Of a stretch of 64,000 nucleotides of DNA, positions 54,646-63,129 are shown piece by piece (the first letter of the stretch is position 1; each line of letters begins with the position of its first letter). This DNA is from an uncultured Eubacteriales bacterium (lineage in GTDB: Bacteria > Bacillota_I > Bacilli_A > RF39 > UBA660). The notes beneath the pieces were generated by a model. The model was not told the DNA's origin and made no database searches. It was given only the letters and a program-made list of their open reading frames with translations. The stretch lies in contig CAJMAC010000004.1 in NCBI GenBank assembly GCA_905211265.1, positions 51,886 through 115,885 of the forward strand, written 5' to 3'. A program made the position numbers and the translations under genes.

Positions 54646-55449
54646 TTATTCTTTAATATTTATTGTCACATTATACTTTAGGACATATGTAATATTTATA
54701 ATATATTCATTATTATAGTTATCTTTTATTCCTATTGTATTACCATTTACACTAAATTCTTGCATTGTTATGTTGTTATGCTTGTTAACAAAATCATTAA
54801 ATTTATCTAATGTATCAAAATGATTTGTTCTAGTTTCACTATCTATCAAAATATATGCTTCATTTGTATTTGTATATAATTTATCAAGAAAATCATTAAA
54901 ATATAATGCCGCTCTACTTTTATTACTTAGTGTTGTATAATCAAACTTATTATAATTATTCTTTTCTATATTTTTAAATTCATGATTTATATTTTTAGCA
55001 TTGTTATATGCTTCTTTATCTATTTCCTCAACAAAAAATGCTGAAGTATCCATATCATAATTTAATATATAGTATTTTTCGTTTATTAATTTATTTGGCA
55101 TATCGTATATATTTTCATATAAGTTACCTACTACATAGTATTTATATAAGTTTAGTCTACTTATTACATATATTTTATCAGCTTTAAATGTTGTATTTTC
55201 ATACTCTTTAGAATTAACATTTGAAATATATTTTAAATTATTAGAATTATTTGTTGAATACTCACATATTTTATTTATATTGTTTGATACTGATAAGAAA
55301 TTATTTTCATCTTCAAGTAATGTTAATTTATTAAATTCTGTATTTCCTTCAACATCTACATAATTTTTTTGATAAATTAATATAATTATTGCTATTAAAC
55401 TAAAAATTATTAATAAAACTACTATTGTTTTTATATCTCTTTTATTCAT
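54646..55449 (-). CDS. Membrane-anchored protein of the secretion cluster, unknown
   Basis: 267 residues. One N-terminal membrane segment (about 8-27) is followed by an extracytoplasmic domain rich in Asn, Tyr and Lys. No motif is recognised. The type-II-like topology and location between VirD4 and the wall hydrolase resemble small anchored subunits such as VirB8/TcpC of Gram-positive type IV systems, but no sequence signature confirms this. GAGGTG precedes the ATG; it lies 14 bases after the hydrolase gene. Confidence 0.55.
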   Translation of the reverse strand: MNKRDIKTIVVLLIIFSLIAIIILIYQKNYVDVEGNTEFNKLTLLEDENNFLSVSNNINKICEYSTNNSNNLKYISNVNSKEYENTTFKADKIYVISRLNLYKYYVVGNLYENIYDMPNKLINEKYYILNYDMDTSAFFVEEIDKEAYNNAKNINHEFKNIEKNNYNKFDYTTLSNKSRAALYFNDFLDKLYTNTNEAYILIDSETRTNHFDTLDKFNDFVNKHNNITMQEFSVNGNTIGIKDNYNNEYIINITYVLKYNVTINIKE

Positions 55450-55463
55450 TTTTCACCTCAATA

Positions 55464-56792
55464 TTAGTTATAGGTATATATACCTTTATTAAATAATTTC
55501 CACTCTGCTTCCCTTCTTCTAGCTAGTCCTGATAAATAAGTTCCATCTATTGCTGTTGTTGGACTACTCATATAGTTATCATATAATGCTTCTGTGTTTC
55601 CATATTGTTTATAATGTGTTGGAAAGTTTTTTATATTACCAGTATTATAAGTTCTAATTATTAATGCATCAACTTGATAACTTTCTAATGTTATATTATT
55701 ATTACTTAATATACCATTTACATAATTTCTATTATCTTCTAATATTTCTAATTCTATTGCATCAACAATTGATATTTTTATTTCACTACCTGATTTTAAT
55801 TTACTTATATCTATTCCGTGATCTTTAAATTTGTCCTTGTTATTTATTAGAGTTACACCATGTCCAACAGTTAATACTCCACCAGAGTCAGGATATACAA
55901 CATAATTATCTCCTTTAATAGTTCCTGTACCTTCCCAACTTCTTAGCATTGTAAGTAATTCTCCTTGATTACTTGTATTATTATCGCTTCCACTTGGTAC
56001 TGTTACTGGTCTAGGATTATCTACAAATATATATTCCCTTGGATTTACTGCATATTTGGAGCCTCTTCCACCAACTTCTACTCCTATATGTAAATGTTTT
56101 CCGGTTGAACTACCACTATTACCCATTTCTGCTATAATTTGTCCCTGATTAACTGTATCTCCTTGACTTACTCTTATACTATTCGGATATAAGTGAGCAT
56201 ATACTGTATATACACCATTTGCATGTTCAATTACTATATGATTACCATAACCTCCACCACATTTATTTTGATAATACCCATTATTGTTACAACCATTAAA
56301 TGTAGAATATATAATTCCTTTCATTGAGGCAATAACATAATCAGTTTGATTTCCTGATGCTCCAATGTCCATTCCTGTATGTGATGACGTTACTCCATTA
56401 ATTGTTCTTGATGGTGAAAATTCTGATGTTACTACTAATGATGAAGGAGTACCAGTTGCATATTCTACCCCATCTTTTTCTTCTACTTCTGTTCCACCTA
56501 CTGGCCACCAATAATTATCTTCTGAATTACTATCAATATAGCCTAAATTTGAACCACTTCCAGTATTTCCACTTCCACCACCAAATAATAACAACATCAT
56601 TAATGGGCTTATTAATACTACAAAAAACAACATAAAAAGCACAACCCCTAGAATTATGCCTCCTATAATAAGTTTTGTTTTAAGAGGCATTGCTTTTATT
56701 TTTTTTGATATGCCTTTTTTTGCCATATCTCTAAGTAATGATTTTTCTTTTTTGTCATTCAAATTATCTTTTTTGTTAAAATCATTATTCAT
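55464..56792 (-). CDS. Bifunctional wall hydrolase: M23 peptidase plus GH24 lysozyme
   Basis: 442 residues. A basic cytoplasmic start and a membrane segment (about 44-72) are followed by an M23 domain (about 115-255: SSHTGMDIGASG, YAHLYPNS, GKHLHIGVEVGG) and a GH24 lysozyme domain (about 285-442). In the latter, catalytic Glu lies in LRSWEGTG, then YPDSGGVLTVGHGVTL, and the C-terminal signature is SGLARRREAEWKLF. It should cut both peptide and glycan parts of peptidoglycan, making room for the secretion channel, like VirB1/CwlT-type proteins of conjugative elements. In this protein M23 precedes the muramidase. Confidence 0.9.
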   Translation of the reverse strand: MNNDFNKKDNLNDKKEKSLLRDMAKKGISKKIKAMPLKTKLIIGGIILGVVLFMLFFVVLISPLMMLLLFGGGSGNTGSGSNLGYIDSNSEDNYWWPVGGTEVEEKDGVEYATGTPSSLVVTSEFSPSRTINGVTSSHTGMDIGASGNQTDYVIASMKGIIYSTFNGCNNNGYYQNKCGGGYGNHIVIEHANGVYTVYAHLYPNSIRVSQGDTVNQGQIIAEMGNSGSSTGKHLHIGVEVGGRGSKYAVNPREYIFVDNPRPVTVPSGSDNNTSNQGELLTMLRSWEGTGTIKGDNYVVYPDSGGVLTVGHGVTLINNKDKFKDHGIDISKLKSGSEIKISIVDAIELEILEDNRNYVNGILSNNNITLESYQVDALIIRTYNTGNIKNFPTHYKQYGNTEALYDNYMSSPTTAIDGTYLSGLARRREAEWKLFNKGIYTYN

Positions 56793-56809
56793 ACAATACC
56801 TCCTTTAAA

Positions 56810-58600
56810 TTAGAATCCTCCACCGCTTCCAAATGATTCTAATTCATTATCTGATACGACAACATTTATTTGCATTCTTCTATTACCACATACAAACAAA
56901 CCTTGTCCTTGACTGTATCTTTTAATACCCTCTTTTTCATTATCATTTAAATCTATTAGTTGTGCTAAATCTTCTGCCGCTTGTTTCTTCAATCCCATTA
57001 CTAAATAGTATGAAGCATTATCGAATATTGCTTTACCATGACTAATTATTCCTTCACCAACAAAATCTGATGGTTGTTGAGTAATTATTATTGTTCCTGT
57101 GTTATATTTTCTAGCTCTTCTTTGTACTTGTGCTAAGAACTCTGCTCCTAAAATATTTTTTTCTCCAAGTAAGACATGAGCTTCATCTACTGATAAAACT
57201 GTATTTACATTTGGATTTAAACATAGGCTCCAAGCATATTTTAATACATTGAATAGTAAAGCATTTCTTATATTTACATCTGAATTCATTAATTCTTTTA
57301 TATTAAATACTATAAAGTCTGTATTTGAAGTAATTGATGTATGACCATTGAAATAAAATTTTAGTTCTCTAACAAATGGTCTTATTTTAAGTTCTAGTCT
57401 TTCTAAAACATCTCTTTCATGAGTTTTTTCGGTTAAAGATGTTAATTTTCCATAAACTGTTGCATAAACATCTGAAAATGTTGGATAATTTTCTGGTTTA
57501 AATCTACTAAAATCAGTTTGAAAATTAATTCCAAATCTTTCATATGTATCTTGTACTATTCCAATAAATAGTGTTAATACGTCTTCTTCAATTCCTGGAT
57601 CATAGTATTTCATAAATGCTTTTAATGTTTGTAAAGTTTTGGTAAGAACAGTGTTACCTGCACCATTTCTTAACTCATCATCGTCAGCATCAACTAAAAT
57701 TTCAAGTGGATTAACCATTCCAAATTCTCCACCTTTTCCAAGGTCTACAACTGTACCACCATACATCTTTGTCATCTCAGATATTTCGCCTTCTGGATCT
57801 ACTGCCACTATTTGATAACCATTTCTTATATGGCTTCTTAATATTAATTTTGCTGCAGTTGATTTACCACTACCAGAAGTACCTAATATAATCATATTGG
57901 CATTATTTCTGTTGTTTTCTTTTCTTATTTGATATAGAAATTGGTTAAATAATACTACACCACCAGAGAAGTCTACTCCAAGTAATGTTGATAAGCCTTC
58001 GTCTTTAATTGTATCAAAGATAAATGGATACATTGCAGCCATTGTAGGACTTGGCATTGGTGTACCTATTCTTGATTCTACTGCTTGATTAGGAAAAATT
58101 GGAATTATTGATTTCAATATATTTTGTTGTTCAAACCTAAGTGGTATAGCCTTCATTTCCATTGCATCTAAGTAATTTTTTACTTGCATTTTTTTATTTT
58201 CTAGTCCCTCTTTAGTGTCTGCAATTAACATTAAATGCATTTGAAAATCAAATGTTTTTGATTGCGATGCAGTAAATTGTTGAATGAAATAATCTAATGA
58301 ATCCATATCTTGACGATATTTTTCTAACATTGTATTATCTCTTTCATTATCATATCTTGCTCTCAAATCTGCAATTTCTTTATTAAGCATTTTTCTTATT
58401 ACATCTCCACTTAGTGGTAAATGCTTAATAACCATTTTAACACCAGACATATTCGTGATATTTGCTAAATATCCTGGTCCAACAAATCTTGGATATGATA
58501 CAACTGTAAGTATTGTGGCATATTTATCACTTATGGTAAAGAAAGAACCACCTTTATCAAATTCCAATCCTTTTGGTGCTAATTGACTTTTTATGTTCAT
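56810..58600 (-). CDS. virB4: VirB4-like ATPase, C-terminal (motor) ORF
   Basis: 596 residues. It contains the VirB4 motor domain: Walker A LGTSGSGKSTAA near residue 239, Walker B LSVDEAHVLLGE near 460, then GTIIITQQPSDFVG near 495. VirB4 energises assembly and substrate transfer in type IV systems. It begins with what is normally an internal segment of VirB4, and the preceding 186-residue ORF supplies the missing N-terminal part. The two overlap by 4 bases (ATGA), so they are translationally coupled. Together they total about 780 residues, the size of one-piece homologues. Confidence 0.9.
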   Translation of the reverse strand: MNIKSQLAPKGLEFDKGGSFFTISDKYATILTVVSYPRFVGPGYLANITNMSGVKMVIKHLPLSGDVIRKMLNKEIADLRARYDNERDNTMLEKYRQDMDSLDYFIQQFTASQSKTFDFQMHLMLIADTKEGLENKKMQVKNYLDAMEMKAIPLRFEQQNILKSIIPIFPNQAVESRIGTPMPSPTMAAMYPFIFDTIKDEGLSTLLGVDFSGGVVLFNQFLYQIRKENNRNNANMIILGTSGSGKSTAAKLILRSHIRNGYQIVAVDPEGEISEMTKMYGGTVVDLGKGGEFGMVNPLEILVDADDDELRNGAGNTVLTKTLQTLKAFMKYYDPGIEEDVLTLFIGIVQDTYERFGINFQTDFSRFKPENYPTFSDVYATVYGKLTSLTEKTHERDVLERLELKIRPFVRELKFYFNGHTSITSNTDFIVFNIKELMNSDVNIRNALLFNVLKYAWSLCLNPNVNTVLSVDEAHVLLGEKNILGAEFLAQVQRRARKYNTGTIIITQQPSDFVGEGIISHGKAIFDNASYYLVMGLKKQAAEDLAQLIDLNDNEKEGIKRYSQGQGLFVCGNRRMQINVVVSDNELESFGSGGGF

Positions 58601-59154
58601 AATGGCATCACCGTTCCAAACTCTGTATTCATTCCCCCATTTAAGAAACTATTTAATACTACCCTCAAATCATCATTAGATGTTTGTGTTGCATCTAATC
58701 CTGCATTTGCTAATCCTGTTATTAATGTTCTTAATTTTTTTTGTATTTGTTCACTATTTTTTTCTCTAAATAATATATAATACTCAGTATCAGTAACACT
58801 ATTTTCAATAAATTCATTTGCTTTGTCAACATCTTGCATTATTAATTTTTTTAATACTGGACTAGTAGTTTGATTAAATAAAACTTGTAGTCTTGCTAAG
58901 TAGTCTGCAATATCAACCGGTTTATCTGTTGATATTAACCAGAATTCAAAATCAATAGTATTATAAAAGTTTTTCAAAGCTATAATAGTATTATCTTGTG
59001 ATATTTTATCAAGTATAAATATATTTCTTGGAGTAATCTTAACTCCAGTTACTTTTGTACCATTATTTGTAATTATACATCCATCAGTTATGTCTTTTAC
59101 TGGTATCCAATCTTCTGCATACCTACTATTTTTTTGTGTTGAGGAATCTCTCAT
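58597..59154 (-). CDS. VirB4-like ATPase, N-terminal ORF
   Basis: 186 residues from the ATG at 59154. It resembles the N-terminal domain of Gram-positive VirB4 proteins: AEDWIPVKDITDGCIIT near residue 15, TGVKITPRNIF near 40 and a helical part to the end. It ends in TGA overlapping the next ATG. There is no Walker motif. Either the protein is naturally two-part, or a stop arose at the domain boundary. The start overlaps the PrgI gene by 29 bases. An in-frame ATG at 59178 is possible, but the ribosome site GGTTGGTG favours the later one. Confidence 0.75.
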   Translation of the reverse strand: MRDSSTQKNSRYAEDWIPVKDITDGCIITNNGTKVTGVKITPRNIFILDKISQDNTIIALKNFYNTIDFEFWLISTDKPVDIADYLARLQVLFNQTTSPVLKKLIMQDVDKANEFIENSVTDTEYYILFREKNSEQIQKKLRTLITGLANAGLDATQTSNDDLRVVLNSFLNGGMNTEFGTVMPL

Positions 59155-59452
59155 AAATACACCAACCCTTCCATACAAATCTTCTTCTTTCAGTATAAAA
59201 TGATATTATACTTTGTATTGCACATAATGTATTGTGATAATATGGTATTGGTAGTACAAGCAATGCTGAAATTGCTGCAGGCATAATTGCTAAAATTAGC
59301 ATCAAAAGAGATGAGGTTTTTAGAATTACAAGCAATAATATTGTTATTGCCACTCCAATTCCAAAGATTATTGCATCAATTGGCCTTAAAAAGTTAAACC
59401 ATAGCATACCTTTTTTAGCATTAGCTGGTACTAAATAACTATCTTCATACAT
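59126..59452 (-). CDS. PrgI family membrane protein
   Basis: 108 residues with two hydrophobic segments (about 24-45 and 47-68) and the family start YEDSYLVPANAKKGMLWFNF, close to the typical form of PrgI proteins. These lie directly before VirB4 in Gram-positive conjugation loci, as here, and are thought to be VirB3-like channel subunits. AGGAGTG precedes the ATG. The end overlaps the VirB4 N-terminal ORF. Confidence 0.85.
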   Translation of the reverse strand: MYEDSYLVPANAKKGMLWFNFLRPIDAIIFGIGVAITILLLVILKTSSLLMLILAIMPAAISALLVLPIPYYHNTLCAIQSIISFYTERRRFVWKGWCIYERFLNTKK

Positions 59453-59467
59453 TTTGTATCACACTCC

Positions 59468-60139
59468 TTATCTTCTTTTTTTATTTACTTGTTCTTTTGC
59501 GTAATCAGCATAATATTTTTCTTTTGAAGTTTCAATATTTACTATTTGGCTATTTAATTCATTGTTAATACTCATACTATCATCATTTTTGTATTTAACA
59601 GGATTTCTCATAGATAATAGATGATTTTTAACTTTTTCTAAATCTAATGCATCTTTTATTTCTGAACTAACCTTCAGTCTTTCAAGATTATGCTTAATTT
59701 TATTTAACAATATTAAGATTTGATTTGAATTGCCTTCATGAATATTTGTATTAGCTATTATATCATTAATATGTCTTTGAACAAACTGTTCTTTCTTTTT
59801 TTGATACGTTAATTGCATATTAGTAATAACTGATATATCAACTTGTTGTCTTTTTGATCTTGCTATTGATAATTCATATGATGTTAATTCAGTGCTATAC
59901 TTTATTGCATCACCATTTTGAATATCTTCTTCGGATAATTCATATATTTTATTTATATCAGTTATACATAAATCTATTATAGATAACTTATTTCTACTAG
60001 TTTCAATGTCTGTTTGTACTTTTTCTTGTTTTTTTCTTAAATCTTTTAAATCCATTTCTATTTCATCAGATTTAGTGTCAATACCAAATGACATTTTTAA
60101 CTTTGTTAAGAAATTTATTTTTCTTTGAATCTTATCCAT
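59468..60139 (-). CDS. Cytoplasmic coiled-coil protein of the secretion cluster
   Basis: 223 residues, almost entirely helical and charged, with no membrane segment or signal. Heptad-like stretches at about 24-50 and 95-175. No family recognised. Its start is 2 bases after the VirB6-like stop and it lies 15 bases before prgI, so it belongs to the same transcript. It may be an assembly or cytoplasmic gate factor, which is inference from position only. Confidence 0.65.
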   Translation of the reverse strand: MDKIQRKINFLTKLKMSFGIDTKSDEIEMDLKDLRKKQEKVQTDIETSRNKLSIIDLCITDINKIYELSEEDIQNGDAIKYSTELTSYELSIARSKRQQVDISVITNMQLTYQKKKEQFVQRHINDIIANTNIHEGNSNQILILLNKIKHNLERLKVSSEIKDALDLEKVKNHLLSMRNPVKYKNDDSMSINNELNSQIVNIETSKEKYYADYAKEQVNKKRR

Positions 60140-60141
60140 AA

Positions 60142-62883
60142 TTATTTACCACTACCACCATATTTATCATTATTAATATTTACAGTATTTTCAATATAAC
60201 GTTGGAATGCCTCTTTTTCGTGTTGAGCATCTTGTAATACATCGTTTGCATCTGCTGTTTCTCTTGCGTGTTCTGCTTGTTCTCTTTCAAATACGCCCTT
60301 TAATTTCTTCCATTTATTAGATAATTCTCTTATATTTTCTTCAGTAAAATCCGCTGCTGTTTTACCAATGGTAAAATTTTCAATTTCACTTTGTAATCCT
60401 TTAATTTCATCACCATATCTGTTTGAATTATTATTTAATTCCCTCATCAATGAATTATATTCATTTTCTATCGCTTGACTTGAATAAGCATCTTTATCTA
60501 TTGCTATTCCAGCATTTCTAAATAATAAATTCATTAAGCCTGCAGCACCTTGTTCTCTACCATAATCAGACTCTTCAAGATTCATTCTTTGGGTAGACGC
60601 AGTAATTATTTTGTTATATGCTTCATCAAGTGAGTTGCAACTTAGTGCTTGATTTTCTAGTTCTGCTTTTTGTCTTGCTTTTTCAGCTGGTGTATCAGTA
60701 GGATTTGCATTATTTACTATTGTGTTAATTAAATTTGATAACATACCGAATTCAGCATCATTTCTATTAACCCTCATTGTACTTTGTGTTGGTGTCATAT
60801 TATTGTAAAATTCTTTTGTTCTTTCAATTGCATTTTTCATTTCGTTGGTTCTTGTCGATAATACTACATCGTTCCATCTATTATTTGTAGCATCATAAAC
60901 TCTAAGCCTTTTATTTTTTGCTAAGTCTCCTGAGCCTTCAGTTTCAACTGCCTTAACTGATGATTTATTATTACTATATGCCTTTTCAACCTCTTGCAAC
61001 TTAGTAACTTCTTCTTTTTGTTTTTTTATTCCTGCATCTAAATCGTCGATTGCATATTGAACTGCTTGTCCCTCAGTTTCAAAGCCATATTTTCTTTGAA
61101 TAACTGATACTGTTCTTTTAACAGCATTATCAAAAGTTGCAGGATTATCTTTAAACCAACCTTGTTCTTTTGTAATTTTTTGAACTTGTGTTTCTCTTGC
61201 CTTTTTAATGATTTTCTTATATCCATCTTCGTGTATTGCTGCGCTTCCTGCTGTTGCAACTCCACTTAATACTGATGTAGCAAATGTTGTTGCTTGATTT
61301 CTGTATCCAACCATATCACTATTAGCAGTAATTTTTTCCATAATTTTTGCTCTTTTTTCTTTTGCATTTGGATCTGAATCTGATATATTAGCATATTGAT
61401 ATTGTAAATTTTTGTTTTGTTTCTTTAAATCATTTCTAATAGCATGGGTACTCCTGTTTTTCATATTATTAATTCTTTGTTGCATATTATTTGATAATCT
61501 TTGTTGTTCTTCTGCACTAAGACTTCTATATTTTTCACTATTCTCCATTTTTGCTTTAGCGTTTTGAAGTTGTTGTATTCTTTTGTTTTTATATTCATTA
61601 GCCTTTTCATTTTGTCTTGCATTGTATTTGGCAGCATTATATCCGCGCACTATTGCATTTTTGGCTATTGCACCTGTTCCTGCAACTGCAAATCCCAATG
61701 CTTTTTTAGGTGCTTGGTAAACATATTTGCCACCTACCATTGCATCTGTTCTTTTCTTCCAACTTAATCCAAAGTCTCCACTTGCTTTTGTAACACTCTT
61801 TGGTAATAATTCTTGAATTAAATCTGGTGCTTTTTTTGCAAATGTTAGTAATCCTAGAACCAAAAATATTTGTATTAAACCATTATTGGCACTTGATGAT
61901 ATTTCAGATAAAATACTATTTTCTCCTAAAATCATTGATATTAGTGTTATCGAAAAGTTTATTATTGCAATTCTTATAAATAAATCTAAATATGTTGTTG
62001 TACATTGCTTAATCCATTTTGAAAACATATTATCTTTTTTAGGTGTTAAGTAGGCCATTATTGGTATTGGAGCAATTATTTGTAAAAATATTAATTGAAT
62101 GTATCTACTGCCAATACTAATACAGTACATTAAAATCATCCAAAATACAAATACTCCAACTCCAACTGCCATTAATCCATCAAAATTTACAATATTTGCT
62201 TTAATTGTACCAGTTGATGTAGAAATATTTTGTTTATATGTTAAGCATAAATTTCCTGCTAAATTTACAAGTTTTCCGGCATTTGGATCATCATTTGCTA
62301 CCCCTGATAAATGTCTATAATAATAACCATCTTTGCCTGCATATTCTGAACATGTTGTATATTCTGAAGCGGAAGTATCAATCCCTTCTTCATCATTCAT
62401 TGAATAAAAATTATTAAATAGGTTTGCTGCCATTAGTCTACCAGCCTTCTTTGCACTTGTAACTTCTGTTCCTGAAGGTGATATAACTTGTGCAATAAGG
62501 TCACTTGTTACAACCTCATATTGTATGTCATATGCATATTTAAAAAGAGTCGGTGTTATTGCTAACATTATTACAGATACTAGAATTTTTTTTATTATAT
62601 TAATTGGGGCCTTTTCTTTATCTGTCATATAATCTGGATTTATTAATATTTCTATTAACCAAAATATAGTTCTAAAAACCATAAATACTCCAATAATTAG
62701 GCTTATTTTGTTATATATGTCAGAAAATTTATCAACATATAACATTGAACCCATATCCATGAATAGCTCATATAAGCCAGCAATTCCTGTATATAAAAAT
62801 TCGCTTATCCATGCTGTAAGTCCTTTCAAACCATTGTTTATCATTTCTAGAACATCATTTAATCCTAACAAAAAGTTCATCAA
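60142..62883 (-). CDS. VirB6/TrbL-like channel protein with long cytoplasmic coiled-coil tail
   Basis: 913 residues. Six or seven membrane segments lie in the first 360 (about 45-70, 90-110, 230-260, 265-290, 305-330, 335-355), as in VirB6/TrbL proteins. A long Lys/Gln/Asn-rich tail (about 380-913) is rich in coiled coil, with NARQNEKANEYKNKRIQQLQ-type repeats near 415. The tail is unusually long compared with VirB6 (about 300-350 residues). GGGAGTG precedes the ATG; an adjacent ATG one codon later is equally good. It is first after the internal promoter at 62920-62948. Confidence 0.8.
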   Translation of the reverse strand: MMNFLLGLNDVLEMINNGLKGLTAWISEFLYTGIAGLYELFMDMGSMLYVDKFSDIYNKISLIIGVFMVFRTIFWLIEILINPDYMTDKEKAPINIIKKILVSVIMLAITPTLFKYAYDIQYEVVTSDLIAQVISPSGTEVTSAKKAGRLMAANLFNNFYSMNDEEGIDTSASEYTTCSEYAGKDGYYYRHLSGVANDDPNAGKLVNLAGNLCLTYKQNISTSTGTIKANIVNFDGLMAVGVGVFVFWMILMYCISIGSRYIQLIFLQIIAPIPIMAYLTPKKDNMFSKWIKQCTTTYLDLFIRIAIINFSITLISMILGENSILSEISSSANNGLIQIFLVLGLLTFAKKAPDLIQELLPKSVTKASGDFGLSWKKRTDAMVGGKYVYQAPKKALGFAVAGTGAIAKNAIVRGYNAAKYNARQNEKANEYKNKRIQQLQNAKAKMENSEKYRSLSAEEQQRLSNNMQQRINNMKNRSTHAIRNDLKKQNKNLQYQYANISDSDPNAKEKRAKIMEKITANSDMVGYRNQATTFATSVLSGVATAGSAAIHEDGYKKIIKKARETQVQKITKEQGWFKDNPATFDNAVKRTVSVIQRKYGFETEGQAVQYAIDDLDAGIKKQKEEVTKLQEVEKAYSNNKSSVKAVETEGSGDLAKNKRLRVYDATNNRWNDVVLSTRTNEMKNAIERTKEFYNNMTPTQSTMRVNRNDAEFGMLSNLINTIVNNANPTDTPAEKARQKAELENQALSCNSLDEAYNKIITASTQRMNLEESDYGREQGAAGLMNLLFRNAGIAIDKDAYSSQAIENEYNSLMRELNNNSNRYGDEIKGLQSEIENFTIGKTAADFTEENIRELSNKWKKLKGVFEREQAEHARETADANDVLQDAQHEKEAFQRYIENTVNINNDKYGGSGK

Positions 62884-62919
62884 ATCACTCCCTTGTTGAT
62901 TAATATTAATTAGTACAAA

Positions 62920-62948
62920 ATTGTATAATATAAAATATCATTAACCAA
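62920..62948 (-). promoter_or_regulatory. Internal promoter of the secretion cluster
   Basis: TTGGTT (62948-62943), a 17-base spacer and TACAAT (62925-62920) lie on the minus strand, about 35 bases before the VirB6-like start. The rest of the 240-base gap is AT-rich and shows only this and the terminator of the preceding gene. Confidence 0.45.
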
Positions 62949-63098
62949 CTTTATTTATTTCTAAGTATATTTAAAAACACAAAGTTTTTTATTAATTTTT
63001 AAATATAGACATAATAATTCATCATATTGATATTATAGCATAAAATTATTAAATATTAAATATATTTTTTATTTTTTTTAATTTTTATTTTTATGCTA

Positions 63099-63129
63099 GC
63101 AAAAATAGAAAGATTATTTCTTTCTATTT
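63099..63129 (-). terminator. Terminator overlapping the pilin-like gene stop
   Basis: AAATAGAAAG (63103-63112) and CTTTCTATTT (63120-63129) form a perfect 10-bp stem with a 7-base loop. It is followed by TTTT on the minus strand. The stop at 63126-63124 lies inside the stem. Confidence 0.75.

Noticed and set aside
62884..63123. Search for a tRNA, attachment site or small RNA in the 240-base gap of the secretion cluster
   Set aside because: Only AT-rich sequence, a promoter and a terminator were seen; no cloverleaf or direct repeat.
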